64,000 nucleotides of DNA from CAVREM01 sp963728825 (GTDB lineage: Bacteria > Acidobacteriota > Vicinamibacteria > Vicinamibacterales > CAVVIG01). Position 1 is the first letter of the stretch; each line of letters starts with the position of its first letter. This document shows, one piece after another, positions 54,040 to 62,386 of this stretch. The notes under the pieces were generated by a model. The model ran no database searches, was not told where the DNA came from, and was given only the letters and a program-made list of their open reading frames with translations. The position numbers and the translations under genes are program-made. The stretch lies in NCBI GenBank assembly GCA_963728825.1, contig CAVSLA010000004.1:1426001-1490000 (forward strand), given 5' to 3'.

Positions 54040-54444
54040 TCACGTCACTGTGACGAAGGGCGTGTCGGTAAAGTTCCCGTCCTCGAACCGGTAGAGCCGC
54101 ACCTCAGGCGGGGCGGAGGTCAGGGCAACGATTAGATAGAGATGTCCCGGATAACTGGCCTCCGCCAGATCGACGGCCGACGGCCTGGCGCTGGAATGGG
54201 GATGCGAATGGTAGAAGCCGACCAGATCGAGGCCGGCCTGTCTGGCACGGCGCCGGATGTCGATGTGATCTTTCGGGTCGAGAACGTAGCGGTCGGGGCT
54301 CTCGGCAAGATTCTGCGCGGCGACCGCCTCGAGGATTTCCGCCTGGTGACCCAGCAGCACACCGCAGCACTCGCGGGGACGAGCGCGCTCGGCATGGCCG
54401 ACGATCGCCTCGAGCGCGGCGCTGCGCAATTTACAATTCACCAT
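54040..54444 (-). CDS. M67-family JAMM metallopeptidase
   Basis: The 134-residue JAB/MPN domain protein has the JAMM zinc motif in GFYHSHPHSSARPSAVDLAEA (H-x-H-x7-S-x2-D, near 76-95) and the catalytic Glu near RPRECCGVLLG. Bacterial members cut C-terminal tails from ubiquitin-like sulfur carriers (as in CysM/ThiS-type cysteine synthesis) or act in other isopeptide cleavage; the partner is not in this window. The start codon and residues VNCKL are encoded by the AATTTACAATT repeat, so this element provides the initiation codon. No Shine-Dalgarno is evident. Thiolase lies just upstream on the same strand. Confidence 0.88.
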   Translation of the reverse strand: MVNCKLRSAALEAIVGHAERARPRECCGVLLGHQAEILEAVAAQNLAESPDRYVLDPKDHIDIRRRARQAGLDLVGFYHSHPHSSARPSAVDLAEASYPGHLYLIVALTSAPPEVRLYRFEDGNFTDTPFVTVT

Positions 54445-54496
54445 TTACAATGCGAAATGGAATTGTAAATTTTCAACTTTCCAATTGTAAATTTTC
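54428..54496. repeat. AATTTACAATTG-word element, third copy
   Basis: CAATTTACAATTC, ACCATTTACAATG, GGAATTGTAAATTTTC, CCAATTGTAAATTTTCG words in both orientations form a hairpin. Its left arm carries the M67 start codon, its right arm the thiolase stop (TGA at 54473-54475) and last residues (ENLQLES). It is related to 9330-9365 and 23669-23703. Confidence 0.92.
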
Positions 54497-55675
54497 GACC
54501 GCCATCGCGATTCCCATCCCGCCGCCGATGCACAGTGCCGCGACGCCGTACCGCAGCTTGCGGGCGCGGAGTGCGTACAGCAGCGTCGTCAGGATGCGGG
54601 CGCCGCTGGCGCCGATCGGATGACCGAGGGCGATCGCGCCGCCATTGACGTTGACGCGCGCCGCATCGAGACCCAGCTCGCGGACCACCGCCAACGACTG
54701 GGCCGCAAACGCCTCGTTCAGCTCGAACAAATCCACATCCGACGCTTTCAATCCCGAGCGCTCCAGCACTTTCCGGACGGCCGGGATCGGGCCGATGCCC
54801 ATCACCTTCGGATCGACGCCAGTCGAGACGTATCCCAGAATGCGCGCCAGCGGCGCGGTGCCGGTCTTCTGGGCCTTCGCAGCGGTGGTCACGACCATCG
54901 CCGCGGCGCCGTCATTGATGCCGGACGCATTCCCGGCGGTCACCGATCCGTCCTTCTTGAACGCGGCCTTGAGCGCGCCGAGCTTGTCGCTCGTCGTTCC
55001 GGCGCGGGGATACTCGTCAATCTCGAATCGGACCGGGTCGCCCTTCCTCTGTGGAATGTCCACGGCGACGATTTCGTCGGCAAAGCGCCCGCTCTGAATC
55101 GCCTCCGCCGCCCGCCGCTGGCTTTCAGCGGCGAAGGCGTCCTGGTCGGATCGCGAGATGTTGTAGCGGGCGGCGACCTCCTCGGCGGTGATGCCCATAT
55201 GGCAGGCATTCATCGCACAGGTCAATCCCTCGCCGAGCATTGAGTCCACCACTTCGGCGTTGCCCATGCGGTATCCCCATCTCGCGCCCTTGAGGACGTA
55301 AGGGGCATTCGACATCGACTCGGTGCCGCCAGCGACCATCGTGTCGACATAGCCGACGCGGATCGCCTCGACAGCGTGGACAACCGCCTGCAGTCCCGAA
55401 CCGCAGACCCGGTTGACGGTTTCGGCCGGCACTTCGACCGGCAACCCGGCCTTGATCGCTGCCTGCCGGGCGACGTTCATGCCGACGCCCGACTGGAGGA
55501 CGCAACCCATCACGACATCGCCGACATCGGCAGGGGCGACCTTCGACCGGGCGACCGCCTCGCGAATCACCACCGCTCCAAGGTCGACGGCCGACAAATC
55601 CTTGAGCGCCCCGCCGAACGAACCGATCGGCGTCCGGCAGGCGCTGAGAACGACTGCATCGAAAGCGCTATTCAA
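54473..55675 (-). CDS. Acetyl-CoA C-acetyltransferase (thiolase)
   Basis: The 400-residue biosynthetic-type thiolase interconverts two acetyl-CoA and acetoacetyl-CoA. The active-site Cys is in NRVCGSGLQAVVHAVEAI (near 88-105). The His is in GGAIALGHPIGASGARI (near 350) and the second Cys in CIGGGMGIA (near 384). Upstream scoB overlaps its start by eight bases, and scoA precedes that, so the three form an acetoacetate/ketone-body interconversion operon. Thiolase could equally feed 3-hydroxybutyrate synthesis with hbd. The last residues (ENLQLES) and stop codon come from the repeat; family members normally end soon after GMGIAMAVE. Confidence 0.95.
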   Translation of the reverse strand: MNSAFDAVVLSACRTPIGSFGGALKDLSAVDLGAVVIREAVARSKVAPADVGDVVMGCVLQSGVGMNVARQAAIKAGLPVEVPAETVNRVCGSGLQAVVHAVEAIRVGYVDTMVAGGTESMSNAPYVLKGARWGYRMGNAEVVDSMLGEGLTCAMNACHMGITAEEVAARYNISRSDQDAFAAESQRRAAEAIQSGRFADEIVAVDIPQRKGDPVRFEIDEYPRAGTTSDKLGALKAAFKKDGSVTAGNASGINDGAAAMVVTTAAKAQKTGTAPLARILGYVSTGVDPKVMGIGPIPAVRKVLERSGLKASDVDLFELNEAFAAQSLAVVRELGLDAARVNVNGGAIALGHPIGASGARILTTLLYALRARKLRYGVAALCIGGGMGIAMAVENLQLES

Positions 55676-56321
55676 AAGTAGCCACCTTCGTGTCGACGAT
55701 GAGCTCGGTCCCCGTGGCGGCTTTCACTTTGTCGACGGTGGTGTCGGCGGCGATCTCCCGCAGCACCAGGCCCGCGGCGGTGACCTCGATGACTGCCAGC
55801 TCCGACACGATCATGTTCACGACCTTCAGGCCGGTGAATGGCAGCGTGCAGCGCTCGAGAATCTTGTGTCCGCCGTCCCGGGTCGTGTGTTCCATCGCCA
55901 CGATCACCTTCTTGGCGCCGGCGACGAGATCCATCGCGCCACCCATCCCCTTGACCATTTTCCCAGGAATCATCCAGTTCGCGAGGTTGCCCTCACGGTC
56001 AACCTGCAGCGCGCCGAGCACGGTGAGATCGATGTGCCCCCCGCGGACCATCGCGAACGAATCGGCGCTGCTGAAATATGAGCAGCCCGGCAGTTCGGTG
56101 ACGGTCTCTTTGCCGGCGTTGATGAGGTCGGGGTCGACCTCGCGGTCGGTCGGGTACGGACCGACGCCCAGCATGCCGTTCTCTGAATGAAGGGTGATGT
56201 CGATGCCCCGAGGCACGTAGTTGGCGACCATCGTCGGCATGCCGATGCCGAGGTTGACGTAGTCACCGTCCTTCAGCTCGCGAGCGATGCGCTTGACGAT
56301 GCGTTCTCGGATGTCTGGCAT
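55668..56321 (-). CDS. scoB: 3-oxoacid CoA-transferase subunit B
   Basis: The 217-residue beta subunit of the succinyl-CoA:3-oxoacid CoA-transferase family carries the catalytic glutamate in LHSENGMLGVGPYP (near 46-50). GIGMPTMVANYVPRG, GGHIDLTVLGALQVDREGNLANWMIPGKMVKGMGGAMDLV and TTRDGGHKILERCTLPFTG are typical. It works with scoA to activate acetoacetate using succinyl-CoA or acetyl-CoA. Its ATG shares one base with the scoA stop (TAATG), and its end overlaps the thiolase start, a tightly coupled set. Confidence 0.95.
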   Translation of the reverse strand: MPDIRERIVKRIARELKDGDYVNLGIGMPTMVANYVPRGIDITLHSENGMLGVGPYPTDREVDPDLINAGKETVTELPGCSYFSSADSFAMVRGGHIDLTVLGALQVDREGNLANWMIPGKMVKGMGGAMDLVAGAKKVIVAMEHTTRDGGHKILERCTLPFTGLKVVNMIVSELAVIEVTAAGLVLREIAADTTVDKVKAATGTELIVDTKVATFE

Positions 56322-57013
56322 TACGTTGTGACCGTGCGCTTTTCGATGCGTTTCTCGTAGCGGTCGCCCTTGACGACGTGCTTGACGTAGATGCCGGGCG
56401 TGACGACGTGGTCCGGATCGATGCCGCCTGGTTCGAGGAGCTGCTCGACTTCGGCAATCGTCACGCGCGCGGCGGTCGCCATCACCGGATTGAAGTTCCG
56501 GGCCGTCCGGCGATAGACCAGATTGCCGACCCCATCGCCTTTCCAGGCGTGGACGAACGCGAAGTCGGCGCGAATCGGCTGCTCGAGCACATACGGCTTG
56601 CCGTCGATCACCCGCGTCTCCTTCCCTTCCGCGATCAGGGTGCCGTAGGCCGTCGGGGTGAAGAAGCCGCCGATGCCGGCGCCGCCGGCGCGGATCCGCT
56701 CGGAAAAGGTTCCCTGCGGTACCAGCTCGACTTCGAGCTCGCCGGTCAGGTACTGACGCTCGAACTCCTTGTTCTCCCCGACGTAGGTCGAAATCATCTT
56801 CTTGACCTGCCGCGCCTTGAGCAGCACGCCGATGCCGAAGTCGTCGACGCCGGCGTTGTTGCTGATGACGGTCAGCCCTTTGGTCCCCCGGACGTGCAGC
56901 GCCTGAATCAGGTTCTCGGGAATCCCGCACAACCCGAACCCACCCATCAGGATGGTCGCTCCGTCCGGGATGAGAGCAACCGCCTCCGCCGCGCTCGAAA
57001 GCACTTTGTTCAT
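56321..57013 (-). CDS. scoA: 3-oxoacid CoA-transferase subunit A
   Basis: The 230-residue alpha subunit has the CoA-binding GGFGLCGIPENLIQAL near the N-terminus, SNNAGVDDFGIGVLLKARQVKKMISTYVGENKEFERQYLTGELEVELVPQGTFSERIRAGGAGIGGFFTPT, and KGDGVGNLVYRRTARNFNPVMATAARVTIAEVEQL. It starts at ATG 57013. Upstream in-frame codons are unconvincing because they run into the divergent promoter region. It leads the scoA-scoB-thiolase unit. Confidence 0.95.
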   Translation of the reverse strand: MNKVLSSAAEAVALIPDGATILMGGFGLCGIPENLIQALHVRGTKGLTVISNNAGVDDFGIGVLLKARQVKKMISTYVGENKEFERQYLTGELEVELVPQGTFSERIRAGGAGIGGFFTPTAYGTLIAEGKETRVIDGKPYVLEQPIRADFAFVHAWKGDGVGNLVYRRTARNFNPVMATAARVTIAEVEQLLEPGGIDPDHVVTPGIYVKHVVKGDRYEKRIEKRTVTT

Positions 57014-57085
57014 ACGCTCCGCCACTATAACCAACCATTCGGTCAGCCCGTTCGCGCGTATAATCGTCAGTCCAAAACAGAAACG

Positions 57086-57817
57086 ATGATGGCGCGGGTG
57101 CTCGCCGCCCTGTTGCTGCTCGCGGCGCTCCAATCGGGGAGTGAGGGGTTTTTCCTCGCCTTGCAGCGGGCCGTCGTCACCAACGACCGACCGGCGGTGG
57201 CTGGTCTGATGGCCTATCCGCTCAACGTGACGGCCGGCGGGACCCGCCTTCCGGTACCCGATGCCGCGGCGTTTCTGCGCCAGTACGACGCCATCTTCAC
57301 CCCGGACCTGACCGCGATTCTGGCGCAGCCAGCAGTCCGCGATCGCTTCATCACGGTGGCGGCGGTCGGCGGAGCGTCAAAAGTCACGGAAATCCGGCTG
57401 CCGGTGGGCCCCGTCACCGTCCAGCCGCCGACAACGACCAAGCAGGACCCGTCTTCGGGGGCGGCAAAGCCCACCGCCCCGCCGACTCGCAAGCCACAGC
57501 GCATCTCGTTCCGCGCCGGCGGCGAGGCGGGCCAGTTCAGCGGCGCGTTGCGGGCTGGAGAAGTCGAATCGTACGTGTTCGCCGGTCTGAAGGGCCAGAG
57601 GCTCACCGTCCGGATCGACCGGGTTCGCGAGCGCGACATCGTCGCAAGAGTCGTTGATGATGCGCGCGGCGGCCCCCTCGACCAGCGCGCCGCGGAGGGT
57701 GCCCGCTCCTGGACCGGACTGCTGCCGGCCGATGGCGACTACCGCATCGAGGTCGTGCGCCTGCTCAACGACAACACACCGGCGTTGACGTATATGCTGG
57801 TGGCGAGTCTTCGCTAG
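57086..57817 (+). CDS. Secreted protein with C-terminal PPC-like beta domain
   Basis: The 243-residue protein has signal peptide MMARVLAALLLLAALQSGSEG and an N-terminal domain (residues 22-115) with FLALQRAVVTNDRPAVAGLMAYPLNV and FLRQYDAIFTPDL, like small SnoaL/NTF2-like or 'inhibitor' domains. After a Pro/Thr linker comes a C-terminal beta domain, FSGALRAGEVESYVFAGLKGQRLTVRI...WTGLLPADGDYRIEVVR, resembling PPC/g-type lysozyme-inhibitor-like domains. Function is unknown. TATAAT at 57059-57064 lies 21 bases upstream of the ATG. It is divergent from scoA and convergent with tyrA. Confidence 0.75.
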   Translation: MMARVLAALLLLAALQSGSEGFFLALQRAVVTNDRPAVAGLMAYPLNVTAGGTRLPVPDAAAFLRQYDAIFTPDLTAILAQPAVRDRFITVAAVGGASKVTEIRLPVGPVTVQPPTTTKQDPSSGAAKPTAPPTRKPQRISFRAGGEAGQFSGALRAGEVESYVFAGLKGQRLTVRIDRVRERDIVARVVDDARGGPLDQRAAEGARSWTGLLPADGDYRIEVVRLLNDNTPALTYMLVASLR

Positions 57818-57829
57818 CAGATTCTCAGG

Positions 57830-58720
57830 CTATTTCGGCAACGCCGCACGCCATCGTCCCGCCTGCTGGAAGACCTCTGTCAGCCTGTCACCATCACGAA
57901 GATCGCCACGCAGCTCCTGCAGGAGCGAGATCAGGGTGTCGAGGGCCTGGCCGATCTCATCGGCGTTGGTCGCAGCGATGTCCTTCCAGATTTCCGAAGG
58001 GCTCGAGGCAAGCCGGGTCGTGTCCACCAGCCCGCGTCCGGCCAGGCTCAGGCCGTCTTCACCGACCGACTCGCCAACGACCTGCATCAATGCGCTGGCC
58101 GTCAACTGCGGCAGGTGGCTGATCAGCGCCAGCAGGCGATCGTGGGCGGCTACCGTGACGCTGCGTGGCACAGCGCCGAGGGCCCGGGCGAAGGCCATGA
58201 GCTTCTCGAGCGCGTCGCCCGAGGCATCGCCCGAGGGCGTGAACAGCCACGGCCGTCCTTTGAAGAGATCGGGCCGCGCGTTTTCGAGCCCGCTCGCGGC
58301 CGCTCCGCCGAGGGGATGACCGCCGATGAACGTAAAACGGGCCGGGAGCTGTCGCGCGGCTTCGACGATTGCGCGCTTCGTGCTGCCGGTATCGGTGACC
58401 ACCGCCGGCTGGCGCACGTTGTCGTCGAGCGCCTCGAGCAGCGTTAGATTCTGACGCACCGGCGCGGCAAGAATGACGACGTCCGCCTCCGCCAGGACGA
58501 TCAGGTCGTCTGCCGCCACGTCGATGGCGTGCAGCCGCATCGCCGTTTCGAGCACGTCCTTGTGATCGACTGCGATCACGAGCGACGACGGCCAGATCTG
58601 ACGGGCCGCCAGCGCAATCGAACCGCCGATCAGACCGAGGCCGACGATGCCGATTTTCTGGAAGATCGGTTCCTGTCCGCTCGCGACGTGGCCCGGTTGG
58701 ACAACGGGAAGCTTGATCAT
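57830..58720 (-). CDS. tyrA: Prephenate dehydrogenase (TyrA)
   Basis: The 296-residue NAD(P)-dependent dehydrogenase converts prephenate (or arogenate) on the way to tyrosine. The dinucleotide motif IGIVGLGLIGGSIALAA is near residues 23-39. VVTDTGSTKRAIVEAA, FIGGHPLGGAAASGLENARPDLFKGRPW (substrate His/Gly loop) and AAHDRLLALISHLPQLTASAL are typical. The start is set at 58720 because the upstream frame is translated GCAATCT repeat. It is the last gene of the aromatic block, after aroF. No ACT domain is present. Confidence 0.94.
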   Translation of the reverse strand: MIKLPVVQPGHVASGQEPIFQKIGIVGLGLIGGSIALAARQIWPSSLVIAVDHKDVLETAMRLHAIDVAADDLIVLAEADVVILAAPVRQNLTLLEALDDNVRQPAVVTDTGSTKRAIVEAARQLPARFTFIGGHPLGGAAASGLENARPDLFKGRPWLFTPSGDASGDALEKLMAFARALGAVPRSVTVAAHDRLLALISHLPQLTASALMQVVGESVGEDGLSLAGRGLVDTTRLASSPSEIWKDIAATNADEIGQALDTLISLLQELRGDLRDGDRLTEVFQQAGRWRAALPK

Positions 58721-58857
58721 TGCAAATTGCAAAGGGCAGATTGCAGATCTGGACGCAAGTCTGCTTGCAAAACGGAATTCGTCATCGCGAGCGAAGCGGT
58801 ACTCGCGCTTGGGTTTGCAATCTGCAATCTGCAATCTGCCATTTGCAAGTCAATTAG
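58721..58857. repeat. GCAATCT/AGATTGC-word inverted array
   Basis: TTGCAAATTGCAAA, GGCAGATTGCAGATC near the tyrA start face TTTGCAATCTGCAATCTGCAATCTGCCATTTGC (58814-58847) near the aroF end, so the 137-base gap can fold. The centre carries GTCATCGCGAGCGAAGCGG, wording found in many bacterial intergenic palindromes. The aroF stop TAA (58854-58856) touches the array. Confidence 0.9.
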
Positions 58858-59903
58858 GCTCCCCAACCGCGGCGGGTCACTGGCTCGAGGCAGATGCTGC
58901 GGCCGATCGCCGGCGCGATGATGCGGAGCTCGGCCATCAGCCGGTCGAACTGCGCCGGGAACATCGACTGGGCGCCGTCGCTCAACGCGTGATCGGGATC
59001 GGTGTGTACTTCGATGATCAGCCCGTCGGCGCCCGCCGCGACCGCGGCGCGCGCCATCGGTACCACCATGTCGCGGCGTCCGGCACCGTGGCTGGGATCG
59101 GCGACGACCGGCAGGTGACTGAGTTTCTTCACGACCGGAATCGCCGAGATGTCGAAGGTGTTGCGGGTCGCGGTCTCGAAGGTGCGGATGCCCCGCTCGC
59201 ACAGGATCACGTCGGTGTTGCCACCGCTCAGCACGTACTCCGCCGAGAGCAGCCACTCCTCCACCGTCGCGGAAATGCCGCGTTTGAGCAGGACCGGCTT
59301 GCGCGTATGCTGCCCGAGCTCGCGCAGCAGCGTGAAGTTCTGCATGTTGCGGGCGCCGACCTGGAAGATGTCGCAGTATTTCTCGATGAGCGGAATCTGA
59401 CTGATGTCCATGACCTCGGAAATGAGCGCCATGCCTTCCGCTTTCGACGCGTCATGCAGCAGACGCAGGCCCTCCTCGCCCAGTCCCTGAAAGCTGTACG
59501 GCGAACTGCGCGGCTTGAACGCGCCGCCGCGGAAGATTTTCGCCCCGGCCCGGCGCACGGCCGCCGCGGTGGTCCGCACCTGCTTTTCGTTCTCCGCGGA
59601 ACACGGCCCCGCCATGACGATGACCTCGTCGCCGCCGATCCGGATGTCGCCGATCGTGACGATGGTGTCGTCCGGCTTGTAGGTGCGGCTGGCGAGCTTG
59701 TAGGGGGACGAAATGCGCAGCACTTCGTGGACGCCCTCCATCATCTCGATCAGACCCGGATCGGGATGGCCTGAGCCGACGGCGCCGAGCACCGTCCGGG
59801 TCACGCCGGTCGAGCGGTGCACGTCCATCCCCATTTCCACCAGCCGCGCGACGACGTGCTCGATTTGCGCTTCGGTCGCGCGCTCCTGCATCACCACTAC
59901 CAT
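58854..59903 (-). CDS. aroF: 3-deoxy-7-phosphoheptulonate synthase (DAHP synthase, class I beta)
   Basis: The 349-residue AroA-beta/KDPS-like DAHP synthase condenses PEP and erythrose-4-phosphate, first step of the shikimate pathway. An N-terminal ferredoxin-like regulatory domain (ATEAQIEHVVARLVEMGMDVHRS, residues 7-75) precedes the barrel: VIVMAGPCSAENEKQV (near 94), KIFRGGAFKPRSSPYSFQGLGEEGL, ILCERGIRTFE, VVADPSHGAGRRDMV, GLIIEVHTDPDHALSDGAQS. Such N-terminal domains mediate feedback by tyrosine or phenylalanine. The ATG at 59903 has AGGAG eight bases upstream. It is encoded between chorismate mutase and tyrA. Confidence 0.95.
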   Translation of the reverse strand: MVVVMQERATEAQIEHVVARLVEMGMDVHRSTGVTRTVLGAVGSGHPDPGLIEMMEGVHEVLRISSPYKLASRTYKPDDTIVTIGDIRIGGDEVIVMAGPCSAENEKQVRTTAAAVRRAGAKIFRGGAFKPRSSPYSFQGLGEEGLRLLHDASKAEGMALISEVMDISQIPLIEKYCDIFQVGARNMQNFTLLRELGQHTRKPVLLKRGISATVEEWLLSAEYVLSGGNTDVILCERGIRTFETATRNTFDISAIPVVKKLSHLPVVADPSHGAGRRDMVVPMARAAVAAGADGLIIEVHTDPDHALSDGAQSMFPAQFDRLMAELRIIAPAIGRSICLEPVTRRGWGA

Positions 59904-59915
59904 CGGAGTTCTCCT

Positions 59916-59961
59916 GCTGAAAGTTCAGCGTTCAGCTTCACGATTCTGATTTGGGATTCGG
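59916..59961. repeat. GTTCAGC / GATTTGGGATTCGG words between chorismate mutase and aroF
   Basis: GCTGAAAGTTCAGC, GTTCAGC, TTCACGATTCTGATTTGGGATTCGGG form a short array. It carries the last residues of chorismate mutase (PNPKSES) and its stop TGA (59938-59940), and ends next to the aroF Shine-Dalgarno. Confidence 0.7.
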
Positions 59962-60240
59962 GTCCTCGCCGTGGACGACGCGCCGCTCCAGGCGCCGCGC
60001 CTCGTCGATGATCCGCTCGAACAGCCGCCCGATTGCCTCGGGACCGAGTGGACCTTCGCTGGCGACGGTGCGCACGTGCTGCAACACCTCTTTCTCACGC
60101 TCGGGTTGATAGATCTCGATGCCGAGCTCTTTCTTCAATTGGCCGATCTCGCAGGCGCAGCGGGCGCGCTCGTTCAGCAGCCGCACCAGCACCTCGTCGA
60201 CGCGATCGATGTCCTTCCGCAGATCATCCAGGGTGCGCAT
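59938..60240 (-). CDS. Chorismate mutase (AroQ class)
   Basis: The 100-residue all-helical AroQ-type chorismate mutase converts chorismate to prephenate. RTLDDLRKDIDRVDEVLVRLLNERARCACEIGQLKKELGIEIYQPEREKEVLQHVR contains the active-site Arg (residue 8 region), Lys (36-37) and Arg/Glu (QPEREKEVL). IGRLFERIIDEARRLE closes the third helix. It has no prephenate dehydratase fusion. With the downstream tyrA it supplies the tyrosine branch, and with aroF it may form the AroF-CM regulatory complex seen in some bacteria. The C-terminal tail is repeat-encoded. Confidence 0.93.
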   Translation of the reverse strand: MRTLDDLRKDIDRVDEVLVRLLNERARCACEIGQLKKELGIEIYQPEREKEVLQHVRTVASEGPLGPEAIGRLFERIIDEARRLERRVVHGEDPNPKSES

Positions 60241-60326
60241 GGTCTATCGACTCGCGGGGCGCCACCCCCAGCCGCGGATCGTCCCGCGGCGCCGGGTCCG
60301 GGCGGATTCAGAACAGCAGGTCATTG

Positions 60327-61133
60327 TCATCCCCGTGCCATGGTTGCGTTCTTCAGCGAGCGGACATAGTCCTCGACGCGGTCGACGAGCGCCGGCGAGC
60401 CGTGGGCCTCGGCGATCAGCGCGACCAGGGCGCTGCCGACGACCGCCGCATCGGCAAAGGTTCCCACTTCCGCCACGTGTTCCGGACGCGAGATGCCGAA
60501 GCCGAGCGCGATCGGCAGCGCGGTGTGCAGTCGAATCCGGCGGACCAGCGCTTCCGCGCCGGCCGCGACCCGGTCGCGGGCCCCGGTCACGCCCAGCCGT
60601 GAAATGCCGTACAGGAATCCCCGGCCGAGCGCGGCGGCCGTTCGAATCCGCGCGTCGGTCGTGGTCGGACTCAACAGAAATATCGTATCGAGGCCATGCG
60701 ACGCCAGCGTTTCACGAAAGCCGCCCGCTTCCTCGATCGGCAGGTCGAGGGCGAGCACGCCATCGACGCCCGCGGCGGCCGCGCGTCGAGCGAATGGCTC
60801 GATGCCCATTCGCAGCAGCGGGTTCGCGTAGCTGAACATCACGATCGGGGCCGAGATGGATCCGCGGACCCGCTCGACCAGCGCCAGGCTGGCGCGCAAG
60901 CTGCCGCCCGCGGCGAGCGCCCGCTCGGTGGCGCGCTGGATGACCGGGCCGTCCGCCAGCGGATCCGAGAACGGGACGCCGACCTCGATGACATCTGCTC
61001 CGCCGCGATCGAGCGCCGTCAGGACGTCGGCGGACACGGACAGATCCGGGTCGCCGGCGGTGACATACGTCACCAGCCCGGTGCGCTTCTCGCGGCGCAG
61101 CGCCGCGAACCGTTCAGCGATTCGATCCGGCAA
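60327..61133 (-). CDS. trpA: Tryptophan synthase alpha subunit
   Basis: The 268-residue barrel enzyme cleaves indole-3-glycerol phosphate to indole. Catalytic Glu is in ADVIEVGVPFSDPLADGPVIQRA (near 50) and Asp in GVLALDLPIEEAGG. GFLYGISRLGVTGAR, LPIALGFGISRPEHV and ADAAVVGSALVALI give the phosphate site. The favoured start is TTG 61133 (PDRIAERFAALRREKR), seven bases after a GGAG and 20 bases inside trpB. An ATG at 61157 with AAGGATG but no proper spacing would add eight residues. It follows trpB in the usual order and is followed by chorismate mutase and aroF rather than the end of the operon. Confidence 0.95.
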   Translation of the reverse strand: MPDRIAERFAALRREKRTGLVTYVTAGDPDLSVSADVLTALDRGGADVIEVGVPFSDPLADGPVIQRATERALAAGGSLRASLALVERVRGSISAPIVMFSYANPLLRMGIEPFARRAAAAGVDGVLALDLPIEEAGGFRETLASHGLDTIFLLSPTTTDARIRTAAALGRGFLYGISRLGVTGARDRVAAGAEALVRRIRLHTALPIALGFGISRPEHVAEVGTFADAAVVGSALVALIAEAHGSPALVDRVEDYVRSLKNATMARG

Positions 61134-62322
61134 GGCTCTTCTCCACCGTATGAACATCCTTGTCGCCGCGTCCTGACAGATTCACCAGGAGGATGCCGTC
61201 CGGTCCCAGCTCGCGCGCGACGCGCTGTGCGTACGCGATGGCGTGGGCCGATTCCAGCGCCGGCAGGATGCCCTCGAGACGCGCGAGAGTCTGGAACGCG
61301 GTCAGGGCCTCGGCATCGCCGACATGGGCATATTCCGTACGTCCGCGCGCGCGCAGCCAGGCATGTTCGGGGCCGACGGCGGCGTAATCGAGCCCCGCCG
61401 ACACCGAATGGGTCAGCTCGATGTTGCCGTCCTCGTCCTGCAACACGAAGGTCCGGGTGCCTTGCAGCACGCCGGCGCTGCCGCCGGCGAAACGCGCGGC
61501 ATGCCGGCCGCGCGCGATCTGCTCGCCGCCCGCCTCGACGCCGATCAGCCGCACGCCGGCATCTTCGACAAACGCGTCGAAGATGCCCATGGCGTTGCTG
61601 CCCCCGCCGACACAGGCGACGATCGCATCCGGCAGGCGGCCGGCGAGCTCCAGGATTTGCGGGCGTGCCTCCCGGCCGATGACCGACTGGAATTCGCGAA
61701 CCATCAGCGGGTACGGATGCGGTCCCAGAACGGAGCCAAGCAGGTAATACGTGTCGCCGACGTTGGTGACCCAGTCGCGCATCGCCTCGTTGATGGCGTC
61801 CTTGAGCGTGCGACTGCCAGCGTCGACGCGCAGCACGTCCGCGCCGAGCAGCCGCATCCGGAAGACATTCAACGCCTGGCGATCCATGTCCTCGGCGCCC
61901 ATGTAGACGTGGCAGTCGAGGCCGAGCAGCGCACATGCCGTCGCAGTGGCCACGCCGTGCTGTCCGGCCCCGGTCTCGGCCACGATGCGGTGCTTGCCCA
62001 TCCGCACGGCGAGGAGGGCCTGACCGAGCGCGTTGTTGATCTTGTGCGCGCCGGTATGCGTCAGGTCCTCTCGCTTCAGAAAGATCTGCGCGCCGCCAGA
62101 CGCTTCGGTGAGCCGAGTCGCAGGATAGACGGGCGTCGGCCGCCCCACGTAATGCTTCAGCAACCGGTCGAGCTCGGCCTGAAAGTGGTGGTCGTCGCGC
62201 GCGGCGAAATATGCGCGCTCCAGCTCCTCGACCGGCTCGACCAGGGTCTCCGGGACGAAACGTCCACCGAACTCGCCGAAGTAGCCGCGCGCGTCGGGGT
62301 CGCGGCGCGTCTGAATGGTCAT
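61114..62322 (-). CDS. trpB: Tryptophan synthase beta subunit
   Basis: The 402-residue TrpB1-type PLP enzyme condenses indole with serine. The start GYFGEFGGRFVPETLVEPVEELE, PLP lysine in LTHTGAHKINNALGQALLA (near 90), GAGQHGVATATACALLGL, and the PLP phosphate loop VGGGSNAMGIFDAF are visible. Length is typical. GAGAGGA eight bases before the ATG gives a good ribosome-binding site. It is preceded by trpF and its palindromic repeat. Confidence 0.97.
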   Translation of the reverse strand: MTIQTRRDPDARGYFGEFGGRFVPETLVEPVEELERAYFAARDDHHFQAELDRLLKHYVGRPTPVYPATRLTEASGGAQIFLKREDLTHTGAHKINNALGQALLAVRMGKHRIVAETGAGQHGVATATACALLGLDCHVYMGAEDMDRQALNVFRMRLLGADVLRVDAGSRTLKDAINEAMRDWVTNVGDTYYLLGSVLGPHPYPLMVREFQSVIGREARPQILELAGRLPDAIVACVGGGSNAMGIFDAFVEDAGVRLIGVEAGGEQIARGRHAARFAGGSAGVLQGTRTFVLQDEDGNIELTHSVSAGLDYAAVGPEHAWLRARGRTEYAHVGDAEALTAFQTLARLEGILPALESAHAIAYAQRVARELGPDGILLVNLSGRGDKDVHTVEKSLAGSNR

Positions 62323-62340
62323 TGATCAATCCTCTCGGCG

Positions 62341-62386
62341 GGTCTGCCCCGCCCTACGTACGTAGGCTGGACCTCTCAGGTCCGGC
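62341..62386. repeat. GGACCTCTCAGGTCC palindrome with upstream GGCGGG..CCCGCC
   Basis: GGCTGGACCT-CTC-AGGTCCGGC (about 62364-62385) is the same design as 2862-2883 and 42940-42962. A GCGGGTCTGCCCCGC hairpin precedes it (62339-62353). It encodes the last residues and TAG stop of trpF (62354-62356) and fills the gap to trpB. Confidence 0.85.

Noticed and set aside
58721..58834. Longer N-terminus for TyrA
   Set aside because: The upstream codons are the GCAATCT repeat array and have no similarity to the family.
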